NCBI GenBank assembly: GCA_023159155.1
Contig: JAJNNX010000002.1
Location: 62,001 to 126,000 of the forward strand
Direction: 5' to 3'
DNA from: Ustulina deusta
Lineage: Eukaryota > Ascomycota > Sordariomycetes > Xylariales > Xylariaceae
DNA length: 64,000 nucleotides
Of the stretch, positions 11,768 to 22,924 are shown in pieces; the first letter of the stretch is position 1, and each line of letters starts with the position of its first letter. The notes beneath the pieces were generated by a model. That model did no database searches. It saw only the letters and a program-made list of their open reading frames with translations, and was not told the origin of the DNA. The translations under genes and the position numbers were made by a program.

Positions 11768-12985
11768 GATACCAGATGAAGGTGATGATGTGGGAGCAAT
11801 GTATGGGATCAGGCGGCTTTTATTCATCTCAACTGAACTCAATATCGTGTGAATAACTACAATGGGATATCAAGCATGGAGGAACGCCAACCAATTATCT
11901 GCTTATCCAACGCTGGCGGACACACTCGCATAGTACTGTACTGCGGCTGGCGGTGCTGGCTGCTTGCGGAAAATCCGTGTTGTGGATTTAGTGGTCTGTT
12001 AACACACTGAAGGTGTCCAGATTGGGGGGTAAATACGTGTATAGAAGCCCAAGCAAGGAAAGATTAATGTCATCAAGATATATAGTCTATATAGAGCCTT
12101 TTGTGTTGTCTACTCAGTATCGAACCATGGAATTTTGTTGGAATTACCCAACTTGACCGCAGGTCTCATTCCTCGGCCCCTTGAGCTGCCCTGAAACCAA
12201 ACCCTTTTAATGCTAAAACACTGGTAATTATAAGGAGTTCTCCACTGTGAGCTCTAACAGACACTCAAGGTACCTACCATAGCCAGCACAGCGCCATGCC
12301 TATATAAGCCCTGAGCTTACCAGGTACTGCTTAACTTACCTACCTCCTATCTCCTATACTCTGATGCCTGTACACTAATACGGAGAATAAGGAGTGATGG
12401 TGCGGCCCCACCTGATTGCATCAACCTACCCCCATCCATCCCTCTCGCTCTTCATATGCATCTTTGTTGTTGTCACATACCGCCAACCATCTGGGCACTC
12501 CGAGCAGGTAGCACCATCCGTGTTACAGTTTGAACCCCAACGAGCCTCTGTTTCTTTCTTTCTCTCATACTCTTGCTTTTTTCCATTTTGCTTGGTCCAG
12601 CTATTTGCAAAGACGCCCCACCGCCTGTCTGGCCGGTGTGCTAGCGTTGCCTCTCGTTTCCTCTCGACTCTGGTAGCCTCACATCTTACAGCATCCGCAT
12701 AATGCGAGTAGTCGCCTATTGTCTGTGGCACTCGACCTTTAGTTAGCAGTCTAGCTTATCTTGCGCCTCCACGCACGTCTTCTCTCTTCGCTTTCGTTTC
12801 AAGTGTATGCTTATCCCGTCGCCGCCTATATCCCGTCCCGTTCCGTCCTGTCTGTCCTTCGTCGATAATGTATGCGCCGCTAAGCACGCTCCTACAGTAT
12901 ACCACCCGCAGCTCTACTCTTCCAACCGTAATCCTCCTCTCTTCATCCTCCCCGACATCCGCCCCTCCGGAGCCGTGTCAGCATC
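11768..12985. other. Intergenic: 3' of JmjC gene and long pyrimidine-rich leader of the CCCH/Smr gene
   Basis: No gene supported. The downstream half (about 12400-12985) is CT-rich and lacks purine tracts, typical of promoters and 5' UTRs of expressed fungal genes. A GGTACC motif lies near 12270. Confidence 0.5.
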
Positions 12986-15378
12986 ATGGTCTCTGACGAG
13001 ACTTACGACCTATGCCTCCCCATACTCCAGGACCCCAACATCGAGGATGAAGACAAAACAGACAAACTCGAGGATCTGCTCAAGAAGGAAACCACTCTGA
13101 CCGGCTCGACCCTAGAGAACGCGATACTCGATGTGTTATGGCGGCACCGCGACTCTGGCGGGAGCGCAACCTCGCCACCGCCAATTCGACAAACCATCCT
13201 CCGCCGTCCATCACCAGCCTCATGGCGAGGGTCTGCAACTCCCGTATCTGGCTCGCCTCGCCTAGGGGTGAGCCCGCTGGCGCCTCCAGGATTCATACCG
13301 AACAGTCTCATTCGGACAAAATCCTCCACTGTCTCTCCGTTTTCGTCACCACGGCCCTCCCCACGTCTTGCTTTTGCCGCGCCGGTGCCTCACAGTCCGA
13401 ACCTCAATGCATACGAGTTTGCTAGCGACACGAGTCCTGCCCAGGAAATATATGGTGATTCCCAGACCGAAAATGTCGATTGGCTTGTCAACGACGATGC
13501 GCTTAGTGTATCGTCTTCACTTGGGAATGCGAGCGGCTTAAATGCGGCTGCGCCGGAGTACGTGTCAGCACAGCAGTCAGATATGACCCCCTATGATATG
13601 CTTCGTTCTATCTTAGGCCAATCCAAGACAGACGAAGAGATCGAGACTGCTCTCGCATTGCACGGCTACGATCTCAGTGCAACCATCACAGCCATGATGG
13701 AATCTCAGGGCTCAGAGTCCACTGATACCACGTCCCTTTCTCCTGAGTCGAAGAGCCTACTCATTGGCAAGTCCACGACACCCGATATCAGACCCAGTAC
13801 ACCGTCTGCACAGCAGAAAGCCGGTATCATCTGCAAGTTTTATCTATCTACTGGCCAATGCTTGAGGGCAGATTGCCGGTTTAGCCATGATTTGAGCAAT
13901 CATATCTGCAAGTAAGCGCTCAGTTCGCCGACATTATCCTAATCGAGTTACTAACATATATAGGTACTGGATCATGGGAAATTGTTTGGCAGGGGACACT
14001 TGCATTTTCTCTCATGATCCAGCTCATCTAATGAACCGACTCAATGTAGATGGCAGTAGCACTCCACCCCAGAAGTCCCAGAACCTTCAGGTCCAAGACC
14101 ACAACGCGTTCCCAGCACTGCGCCCGACAACCCCAGAACTAAACCCTTATGCCCCTAGCTTTAATTACAACGGCGCCGCCCTCACCCCCCCACCGGGTCT
14201 GAAGCCCATGCATGCCTTTGCAGCGAATGATGGTGGCCGTTCGCGATCTCGTCCAGGAAGCCGCCCTCAAACAAAAGATGGTACTACCGCCCCATCGATG
14301 GACGATAATGACGCTTTCCCTTCTCTTAGCTCTGCCTCCGCTAAGCCTGCCAAGAAGCACCATGGAAAGCGCGGTGGCCATGGTCATGGGCACAAGGAAA
14401 ATTACACTCCTAGTTCTCTGGCTGATATTGTGAAGATGTCACCGTCACCCAGTCCGAGTCCGAATCGGCTAGATTCAAAGAAGATTAGTCGAAATGGAAG
14501 CGCCACCAACATAAAAAATGGAGAGAACAGCGCTGCTGCCCAGGCCATTCCCAACCCTAAACAAATACCTTGGCTAGAGACCGGAGACAGGGCTAATAAA
14601 GCATACCTGAAGTCTCGCCAAGAGGCTATCAAACATGGTGGCCTGCGTAATAAATTCCTCCAAAGGTGAGTCTAAACACATTTCATTTATCGTCGCGCTC
14701 TAATACGTCCTCAGCGCTGCGCAGGCATGGAATCGCAACGACGCTCGAGCGGCCAAGGCGCTCAGTCTTCGGGGTCAAAGTGAAAATGATCTAATGAGAA
14801 AGGCGCATCGGGAAGCTGCGCGCGAGTTGTACGAGGCCCGAAACAAAGGGAATGGGTTGGGCTCCGAGATATACGTAGACCTACACGGCTTGCATCCCGA
14901 AGAAGCGGTCGAGTATTTAGAGAGGGTTCTGCTCGACAACAGCAAGGAGAGCAAACCCGTGTATGCTATTACGGGGACAGGGCATCACAGTAAGAACGGC
15001 AAAGACAAGGTTGGCAAGGCAGTTAGAAACTTCCTGAACGAATGGAGGTACGCCTACCGTGAATTTTCGGTACCTGGTGACCGCAATAGCATGGGAGGTA
15101 TCCTTGGCATCGACGCAAGAAGCTGGGATAAGTCGCTAGCGAGAGAGGAGCCGAAGGAGTTAGATGAAGCCAAAGAAGAGGTGGATATACTCAGTCAGGG
15201 TGTTGAAATTGGGGACGGCAAAGTGAGATTACTTGTTCGTGACCCTCCCAAAGGTCCTAGCGGTAATAGAAGTAAGTGATTGCTTGTGTGGAAAACAAAT
15301 CTCTCCAACAATAAGAAATGCCTAGAATTGGATAATCCACAACTGTCTCGTGATGAGTTTCATGAAGCCACTGAGTAA
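12986..15378 (+). CDS. CUE-like / tandem CCCH zinc finger / DUF1771-Smr domain protein
   Basis: Model join(12986..13911, 13964..14665, 14715..15271, 15326..15378), 745 aa. Order: a helical N-terminus; a Ser/Pro-rich linker; a CUE/UBA-like helix bundle (TPYDMLRSILGQSKTDEEIE, about 200-237); CCCH finger 1 (C283-H301) and finger 2 (C308-H326), the latter split by intron 1; a disordered region with a Lys/His-rich patch (KHHGKRGGHGHGHK); DUF1771 (AHREAARELYEARNKGNG); and a C-terminal Smr domain with the VDLHGLH and GTGHHS motifs (about 593-675). Smr domains are nucleases acting on RNA; CUE plus Smr proteins such as yeast Cue2 cleave mRNA at stalled ribosomes, and CCCH fingers bind RNA. A role in no-go-type mRNA decay is therefore inferred. 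The last intron (donor gtaagt) replaces a premature stop with the tail KLDNPQLSRDEFHEATE. Confidence 0.88.
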
Positions 15379-17432
15379 GTAACGCTTGAGTTGTTAACCT
15401 CACTTAATGCACCTTGACGGATCTAATTGTAACACCATATGGGCCCCCTTTTAAGAGTTTAATTAGTAAAGAATTCTCTGCCTTTTCCCCCTCCAATTAA
15501 TATGTGTAACATTTATCGTCAAATTCATTTTTATAGTATATTAAGTTTTGCCTCCAGTATTTTAGCTCCTCTTATATTCTCTCCAGGTATGGTTTGTGAC
15601 TCAACCGCATATATGCTGTCTACGCGATATAGTGATGATATAATAGTAACAGTCACCAATTATATGTATTAAAGATCTCAAAAGTCTTGGATCGAGATTC
15701 TTTATTGGGATAACGCTCAACAGGTCCGCCTCTTTAAAAACAATCTAAGAGCAAAGAGTGTAATACATAAGGCGGAATACAACTCAGTGTTCATAATTTG
15801 GGGATTTGGGGATCTTTACCCAACCGCGATATCAATTTTACGCATAGTAGGTATTAAACATCACGGGGGAAATGAGGTCGTTCGTTAATCCCGTGAGTGG
15901 AATTAACGGCATATATAGCACACTCCGCGACATTAAACAAGTGTCTGACACCGTCGCTATATTATTCAGTGCCTATCTCGTCCGCTATGGAGAATGCCAA
16001 CACCTCTCTTACCGTTAGATGTACACGTATTCAAACTTAATGATTCCGCTTTCCCGCTAGCTTTCATGGCATGAACCAGTGCAAGGCCGCTAACCCATAC
16101 GTTTGGGTGGGGAGAAAGCGGTCGACAGCTCGCTGATGAAGACAATGTGGGTATAAGCCCCTACCGTATAGGTAATGAAAAGAGAAGAAACCACCCTCAA
16201 TATGTTGCTCCTTCCTTGCGTGCAGTGCAGCCTTATAATGACCAAGAGCGTAGCTGCCCTTCGACGTTCCCACACCATCTGTACCTAACTTTATATTGGT
16301 GCAGTGGTCACTGGTAAAGGTAGTCAATGAGGAACAACATTAGACAGTTTTCCGGTTTAACTGGACGCCCGGGAGCCAGTTCGATTCTTTTTGTGGCCTT
16401 TTATTTTTATTTTTTAATTCTCCATTAATACCGTCAAAATTAGAGAGGCTGGTGCACTCCACGCCCCATGTCTTGTTATTCTACGACACAGCAAAAGAGA
16501 CGCGGTGGCTGTGGACGGCCGCACTTGGTAGGAAGCCAAAAGGCTCGCGGGATCATCTGCATGCCCATGAAGGTGGGGGGAAGGCATGTAAAGAGTGTAA
16601 TGTCGATGATATTAGGTGGGTAGACTCTATTATTCACGCCCATATTACACGACTGTTTCCAAAGCCACGCATTAACGTCACCCCATTGTCTGTAACTATA
16701 TTAAAACATTATCCAAAAGTCAGAACCATACTTTTCCGATACGTCGAATGCAGAAAGGAGACAGTGTGAGCCCTGCGTAGTCACTCCCGAGTTTCATGTT
16801 TAGTTTGCAGCTATAGAATTATGTGGTGCTATGCGTCAGAACTCTCTGTATTCGTGGGAAGCGAAAGACATTTATTGTGGCTCAAAGGCCTCCAAAACCC
16901 CATTGTGGAGTATTCTCAAGTATATACAGGAGGATCTTTGTTGTAGTATTTTGCGATCTCTGTTGTGGTGGTTTGTGGCAGTTTTTTTTTTTTTCTAGAT
17001 TTCACAGCGAGAAATCATTCATGGACTTTTTGTTTCATCAAGTTTTCTTTTATCTTAAGTAATTTTTTGTAGGTTCCGATTCTTTTTATGATCATGTAAT
17101 ACTTGTTGCTTCTTCTACCCTTTGCATATCCTTGTAGATATGTCATACGCTTCAGTCGCTTAAAGTTCGCTAGCTATCTCTTTCATATTCTGAATTGCTC
17201 CCTCTCGAGAGTGTATTCGAACGGTAACTTCCATACCATCCATGAAACGCAACTTTTCACTGGGCCAAGGTCTAGTTGAAGGACTAACTACGGGCATGGG
17301 TTATAATTGATGGTGTTGCACGAGGGTTTAACTCGTTCTTTGGCCAGTCATTATTTAATAATTACTATACATTTTCTTATTCTACAGGCGCAGCATCATA
17401 ACATTTGATATTCTTGGAACAGCACCAAACTA
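15379..17432. other. AT-rich intergenic stretch, no gene supported
   Basis: About 2 kb, clearly more AT-rich than its flanks (runs of A/T around 15420-15560, 16380-16430 and 17000-17080). The short ORFs on both strands do not resemble any protein I know. It might be eroded repeat DNA, but I see no terminal repeats or transposase motif. Confidence 0.5.
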
Positions 17433-19415
17433 TCAGACTTCTTGCATTCCCCATATCTGTTTCCAACTCTTCTCATCATGACCCAAGGGTGCATCAGCGA
17501 CACCAAATCTAGCGGGTTCGCCCGAGGTAGCCTCTGGGAGGCAAATCCACTCTCTAACACAACTTGGGATCTCCTCTCGCACATGGCTAATACATATCAA
17601 CGCCTGGTTGTCGTTCAGGCCGCCAAATTTGACATCGCCCGTCTTCGAAGCCTCACTTTCCACAATAATTTCTGAGCCATCGCCCAGTTTTGCATACTGT
17701 TTCGTCTGACCAGCCTCAAGAAACAACAGGCATCGATTCCGGACTCCGTCGTCCATTCCACTGCATGCTTCGTCGAGAACCACAATGTCTGGATTCTTGA
17801 TGATTGCCCGTAAGAACAAAGCTACGCGTTGGGCTGAGGTCGAAAGTTCGCCAAACATGTAGTGATCTGCCCATTGAAGACCTTGACCTTCTCCCTGTGG
17901 AGCAGACCGGGATGGTGCTGTGTGAGCAGGGTTCAGCTCTGCTTCAAACCAGCGTAGGCAGGCCTCGACCTTTGCCGTCGCCTGTTCATCGAGATTCGCC
18001 TTGCTACGGAATGTGTCTGCCCAAGCGTTCTCGATGACCTTACGGACGGTGAGATTTCGCGGTATATGCTGGTGGATTTCAGGGCTCGAATGTCCGATCC
18101 GTGCCTGAATGTCCCAAAAAGTTAATGGAGGAACACCAGAGCCAGGTTCCGGTAGCCGACTCCGCCCGAATAGCTTGATAGGCATCGAATATGTCTGCGG
18201 GTGATCTGAGCAGATAAGAGATACGATTGTAGTTTTACCGGACCCGTTCGGGCCAAAAACACCCCATCTCTGTCCTCTTCGGACGGTCCAAGTCAGACCT
18301 TGACGTTCTTTCCCGTTGACGTGCTCAGTCCAGTTGCCTAATGCAATGTGACCTCGGTATTGCACTTGACACCCCTCCATTTCTACAAGCGGTTCTCCAG
18401 TAGTCCTCGGTGTGACGACAACTGCGTTAGTAAGTTGTGTCTTATCTTCGCTGACAGCCTCATCTCCCATCAAAGCTTCCCCCTGGATTCCCCTTGCAGT
18501 GAGAGTCTTCCCCACTTGGACTACACTGTGTACGGCCATCTTGTCATCTTCTACAAGAGCCCCATTCCATACTCCACGGACATACTTCCGAAGGCTTTCC
18601 AGGACAGTCTCCTTTTCACCCATGGCACCGACCTGGCAATCAGCTCTTAAGTATACTAGATGTGTTATCCAATCGGGAATAGGGTCCTGTGGCCTCGCAC
18701 TGAGCACGAGCCTTGGGTTCGCATTCCTGGCTAGGGCGTGTAGGAGCGGGCTCAATCCAGCAACTGTCGGCGGATCAAGACCCATGAATGGCTCATCTAG
18801 GAGCAGGACCTCGGGGGCCGTGAGCAAAGCTCGCGCTATCCTCGCCCTGCGTCCCTGGCCATTGCTCAAGAAAGCCACGGGCAGATCTAGAAGCTGCGAG
18901 AGCTTCAAATCCCTAACCACCCGGTCCAGAAGAGCAGCGTTAGGCTCGTCTTCTGGGTTTCGCTCCAGCACATTTAAGTTGGTGTTGCCAAGCAAGAAAT
19001 TCCGTAGCGAGAAGTCGGTGTTCTCGCGCTTAGACTCGTACCGAGCAGAGAGATAGGCTGACGTAGCGACGCCAGACGTCAGAGGATCGTTGTTAAAGCC
19101 AACGTATCTAATTGCCCTGCTCGGCACACGCAGCCTATGAGGGACTGCATCGGACGATAGATAGGGATAAGTCCGTGCGGCCGGAGGTATGCAGAGGTGG
19201 TCTCCTCTCAGAAGGTGCAGGAAGGTCGTTTTCCCACTCAGCGATGGTCCAACCACATACCAGTGTGTTGGAGAGTCGGCAGCCGATGGTAGCGTAAAAT
19301 CCAAGCTTTTGAAGAGCGCTGGATTTGGATGTGTTGAGCTGGCATTGGGGTGGTGGCGGTAAAAAGTGCCATTGGCAATGTTGACCACAGGCGTACGAAC
19401 GGACGGAGGCCGCAT
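17433..19415 (-). CDS. Soluble tandem ABC-type ATPase (YDR061W-like)
   Basis: Intronless 660-aa protein with two ABC nucleotide-binding domains and no membrane spans, so not a transporter by itself. NBD1: Walker A GPSLSGKTT (residues 56-64), signature LSNGQ, Walker B VLLLDEPFMGLD. NBD2: Walker A GPNGSGKTT, signature FGELSTSAQRVA, Walker B IVVLDEACSGMD, and H-loop region ICISHVREE. Both signature motifs deviate from LSGGQ (LSNGQ and GELST), and Walker A1 carries Ser where Asn is usual. This is the pattern of the yeast YDR061W group, an ABC protein of unresolved role linked to mitochondria. The N-terminus (RPPSVRTP) is basic but not a convincing presequence. Transcribed away from the Ump1 gene. 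The family is certain; the cellular role is unknown. Confidence 0.88.
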   Translation of the reverse strand: MRPPSVRTPVVNIANGTFYRHHPNASSTHPNPALFKSLDFTLPSAADSPTHWYVVGPSLSGKTTFLHLLRGDHLCIPPAARTYPYLSSDAVPHRLRVPSRAIRYVGFNNDPLTSGVATSAYLSARYESKRENTDFSLRNFLLGNTNLNVLERNPEDEPNAALLDRVVRDLKLSQLLDLPVAFLSNGQGRRARIARALLTAPEVLLLDEPFMGLDPPTVAGLSPLLHALARNANPRLVLSARPQDPIPDWITHLVYLRADCQVGAMGEKETVLESLRKYVRGVWNGALVEDDKMAVHSVVQVGKTLTARGIQGEALMGDEAVSEDKTQLTNAVVVTPRTTGEPLVEMEGCQVQYRGHIALGNWTEHVNGKERQGLTWTVRRGQRWGVFGPNGSGKTTIVSLICSDHPQTYSMPIKLFGRSRLPEPGSGVPPLTFWDIQARIGHSSPEIHQHIPRNLTVRKVIENAWADTFRSKANLDEQATAKVEACLRWFEAELNPAHTAPSRSAPQGEGQGLQWADHYMFGELSTSAQRVALFLRAIIKNPDIVVLDEACSGMDDGVRNRCLLFLEAGQTKQYAKLGDGSEIIVESEASKTGDVKFGGLNDNQALICISHVREEIPSCVREWICLPEATSGEPARFGVADAPLGHDEKSWKQIWGMQEV

Positions 19416-20546
19416 GTCTCGACTGGTGGTTTTTGTTGTTATTATTATTACTGGTATAGCCTCATCCTACTTCTGGCCATTGACTAATACCTGAGGTGTT
19501 GTCAATTAGCATCCGATAATCGGATAGAAGAAATGATGCAGGGGCCAAGTACTGGTACTACAATGAGACACCCACCTGAGCCTCCTTACCTAAGGTTAGG
19601 CCAGCACTTCTGCTGAAGGGATGCCTGAGGCGCCTCTTGATTTTGTAGGAGTCTATTTGCAAAATCATAAAACCTCAAGCCTGTATCGATCAATGTTTGC
19701 GAATCTACCATGATGAACGAGCAGTATTTCTTCCCTACAAAATAAATTGGTTTCGTTGTTTATTTCGAGCGACTTCTAGGATGTCGGTGGATAAGGTTCT
19801 ATGGCAAGTACTGCATTCTGCTGCAACAGCAACTAATATTGTCAACTTTGAAACCCAAAAAATTCACTCGAGCCCCTCGTTTTTTGTGTCTTGCGGAAAA
19901 TACTTCGGATGAACTAGATTAGGTAACTTGGGATTGCGGAGATAACATTAGGTAACTATGTAATGCTTTCTACCTTTGATAGCTTCTTGTCCTCTCCACT
20001 CTGATCACCACCCAGATGCCCACTCAATGCTACAACTGAACCTCGAAAGCCATGGTCGCAATGGTTGCAAGTAGGCATGCTCTATTAAGAGATATAATAG
20101 AAGAGAATTGTCATGGATTGCGGCTGAATGACGAAGCTAGTATGTTAGAACATTGTAAATTTCAAGTGTGGGAGCCGCCGAGAATTTTGTACCTGCCGGT
20201 ACTTATATAACGTATAGGTAGGTACCTTGGCGTGGGGCTAACACTATCCCGGGAGTTGTCCGATGCAGCCCGGTTGTGGCTGGTCTTGGCAAGGCTCCAA
20301 ACACGAAAGCTCTCTGGAGCCTGCCCAGTGAGTGGATGCCTGCCAGAGCTCCCAGGCTTCATTGACCTGACGTTCTAGCCTGATCCAAGCTACACCATCT
20401 ACTAATACGTATCCCTCCACCACCACCTACCTTCTCGACCATACAAAACCACGTCCTCGAACCCTTTTTCACCGCAAGGCTCCCTCGTCAAAGACACAGA
20501 CTAGCGAACCAAAGCTCCCCAAATTTCCCATCACCAACCGCCCAAC
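19416..20546. other. Intergenic between ABC ATPase and Ump1 (divergent)
   Basis: No gene supported. The last 130 nt before 20547 are C/A-rich without introns, consistent with the Ump1 5' UTR. GTAGGTACCTTGG occurs near 20220. Confidence 0.5.
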
Positions 20547-21154
20547 ATGGTAAGCAGGCGTCCCACCTTATAGCAGACAAAGATCCCACCCGGCATCCAA
20601 CATCTTCACCCAGCTCGACCGAGCCAGCGCTAATCTAATCTCCCGCTCCGCAGTCGATGCGCATCGTGCCCCCGGCCCAACACGGCAGCACATTCACGCA
20701 CCTGCCGCCCTCGAGCTCGGCGCCCTCGGCCCCGGGCGTGTACGACGTGCTCCGCCAAGGCCTCAACCCGTCGGCGTCCCTCCTGCCATCATCCTCCGCC
20801 TCGACGACGACGACGACGCCGCCCGCCCCCGTGTCCCGCCACCCGCTCGAGTCCCGCCTCAAGGCGTGGGAGGCCACCCAGGAGAACCTGCGCATGGAGT
20901 CGCTGCGCAAGACCTTCGGCATGGCGGAGCCCATCCGGCGGGGCATGGAGCTGAAGATCACGCGCGAGGGCTCGTGGCGGCCCGTGTGCCTCGGCGCCGG
21001 CGCCGGCGCCACCGGCGTCGGCTGCGCCAGCGTGCACGAGGACGTCCTCATGGGCCGCGAGGCCTCCTGCGACTGGGAGGACGTGTTCACCGGCGAGGAG
21101 CAGCGCGGCGCGCTCGGCGTCCACGAGGAGATGGAGCGGAAGCTGAAGATCTGA
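20547..21154 (+). CDS. ump1: Proteasome maturation factor Ump1 (POMP)
   Basis: Short chaperone that sits inside the 20S proteasome half-mer, coordinates its dimerisation and beta-subunit activation, and is then degraded as the first substrate. Model join(20547..20549, 20654..21154), 167 aa: the first coding exon is just the ATG, followed by a 104-nt intron (gtaagc...ccgcag), then SMRIVPPAQHG. Conserved Ump1 core visible: HPLESRLKAWEATQENLRME (about 90-110), LRKTFGMAEPIRRGMELKIT, SVHEDVLMGRE and WEDVFTGEE. An Ala/Gly-rich insert (GAGAGATGVG) precedes SVHED and the N-terminal linker is Ser/Thr/Pro-rich; both are GC-rich and look like low-complexity expansions. If the first intron were retained, translation could begin at the ATG two codons into exon 2 with almost no change. 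Confidence 0.92.
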
Positions 21155-21185
21155 TTTTAGCCCGTTCTCGGTATCCCAAGGGGAA

Positions 21186-21209
21186 GGGGGGGGGGGGGGG
21201 GGGGGGGGG
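21186..21209 (+). repeat. Poly-G run of 24 nt
   Basis: Uninterrupted G24 directly after gggaa, 32 nt downstream of the Ump1 stop codon, so probably in the 3' UTR of that transcript. Length could be affected by sequencing or assembly error. Confidence 0.85.
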
Positions 21210-22128
21210 AGGTGGAGCTGGAATCAGGTGTGCTCTTGGTATTGGTGCTTCGTACTATCTATCTATCGATGGTTCGACCCGACTTACCCGCCGCTCAATT
21301 GTCTTGCGTGAGGACGGCACAATACAGGCCCGGCATTGTTAACCGTGAGCCGAACATACATCGTGGTATTCGGGTTCAGGAGCAGCAGCACTTCTCACTG
21401 AGTCGTTTCTCCCCGCTAGGGTCATGGTCAAGAGAAGAGCATAGAATAGACGGCCCTTCGGCATACTGCACGATGCTGGGGATCCGGGAATAGAAACAAG
21501 CCCATCTAGCACCAGACGACACTTTCATGTTTGCACAAATCGAGAACGTCTTAAGGGAATACCCGTATTTGTGCTACAACCGCTCGGTCCAAAATTTGTT
21601 CAACTAAAATCGGGATTCTTTATAAACCTATGCCATCTATTCCATAAACGATGGCATGCCCGCCCATAAACTATTCAAATATTTCAATTATGTTCAGTCT
21701 CACTCTAGTCGACCTTCTTGCTTCATGTTCAGGTGGCCCACCCCCACACATGCTTATGAAATAACTTAACTCTCACTCCGGACTCTAAGAGAATGTCAGT
21801 GTCTGGGTTCCCGCTTTACGTGTAGGCTCGGCGTTTTCACCACAGAGAGTAGCATCTATCTTCCCACTGTAAAGTACAATCGCTGGTCGCTAGGCTAGCT
21901 CCACAGCCCCGGCCGTTGAAATCACTCCTTTTAAACTCCGCCCGATGCCTCACCGTCCAAGGAAAAAAAAGAAATAAATAACAAAGATCCCTCGGCCAAA
22001 ATTACTGATGCTGGCTAGTCTTGGTATGGCTCATAGATACCTCGTCTTCTGGACGTAGTGAATCTAGATGAGCCACCACGACGGTATGAAATATATGATA
22101 ACGCGTCCTCTCCACTTCCCATCACCGC
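21210..22128. other. Convergent intergenic region, no gene supported
   Basis: Lies between the 3' ends of Ump1 and the UBL3-like gene. Short ORFs only; a small A-rich tract at 21960-21985. Confidence 0.5.
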
Positions 22129-22924
22129 TTATAAAATGATGCAGCAACCGCTCCTACCATGATGCGAGCTAGAATCTTTGACCTTCTTGGCCGCTTCTTC
22201 CTCGTCCAGTAGGTCCTGTGGTTTGACAGTCATGTGTACCCAATTTTTGCTGGTGGTACTAAAGTGGTAATCTAGAAAGAGTGGCCTCTGGTTAATATGG
22301 GTTGCTAGATGATCCATTCCTTGCGAGGAGCTCGTAGATATACTCACGGCTTAACTGATTCCTATCCTCGAGCAATTTGCCAAAATGAATCAACCTTATA
22401 CTCGAGGGCTCCCTCGGTGGCTCTTCCCATTCTTTTCGCCAATCCCTCAATATGAGCTCCTTTAGTGTATAGACTGTGATGCTCGCAGGGTCCATGTTGC
22501 CGTCTTCTGTCTTGCCCGTAACCGTAACGTTCCGCTTATTAAGGTACTTTTCGTCGATGCGGAACGGGTGTCTAGCGCCATTCGTGAGTTGAAGCATTAT
22601 GTTCACGGCAGGTGTCCCATGGTTTGGCTGGGGTTCCACAGGATCTATCGTCAAATCTTCATTTTCGGGCGGTGCTGGGCCCTCATGTTGGGCTGATGAT
22701 GACGCCTCAGCAGTCGGTGGCTTCTTCGTGTCCTTATCGGGAACTGGTATTGGTTTGTCGTCGTCATCGTGTCTCGGGTTTGTTTTGGTATCAGGGTTTG
22801 CGGTATCAGGCTGTGCTTTAGAGAGGTCTTCCATCTCTACGTCGCCAGCAGGCTGGTGCATTGGCAACCTTTCTTCCCTGGAGCTGTTGTCTCCACCGGC
22901 AGAGGCTGAAGCGGTGTCAGCCAT
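22129..22924 (-). CDS. Membrane-anchored ubiquitin-fold protein, UBL3/MUB type, with CaaX box
   Basis: Two exons, complement(join(22129..22271, 22348..22924)), 239 aa. The intron (gtgagt...tttctag) restores the core as NQLSHYHFSTTSKNWVHMTVKP. Residues about 1-105 are acidic, Pro/Ser-rich and disordered. The ubiquitin-fold domain runs from about 108 to 215 (VNIMLQLTNGARHPFRIDEK, then SIRLIHFGKLLEDR, then the VHMTVKPQD strand). The extreme C-terminus is GRSGCCIIL: a CaaX box CIIL, whose final Leu favours geranylgeranylation, preceded by another Cys that can be palmitoylated, just as human UBL3 ends in CCVIL. UBL3/MUB proteins attach to membranes through the lipid and act as sorting or E2-docking modifiers. 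The long acidic N-terminal extension is absent from animal and plant members. Confidence 0.85.

Noticed and set aside
16064..16769. Possible transposon-derived ORFs in the AT-rich region
   Set aside because: No transposase, integrase or terminal repeat pattern could be recognised; AT richness alone is not enough.
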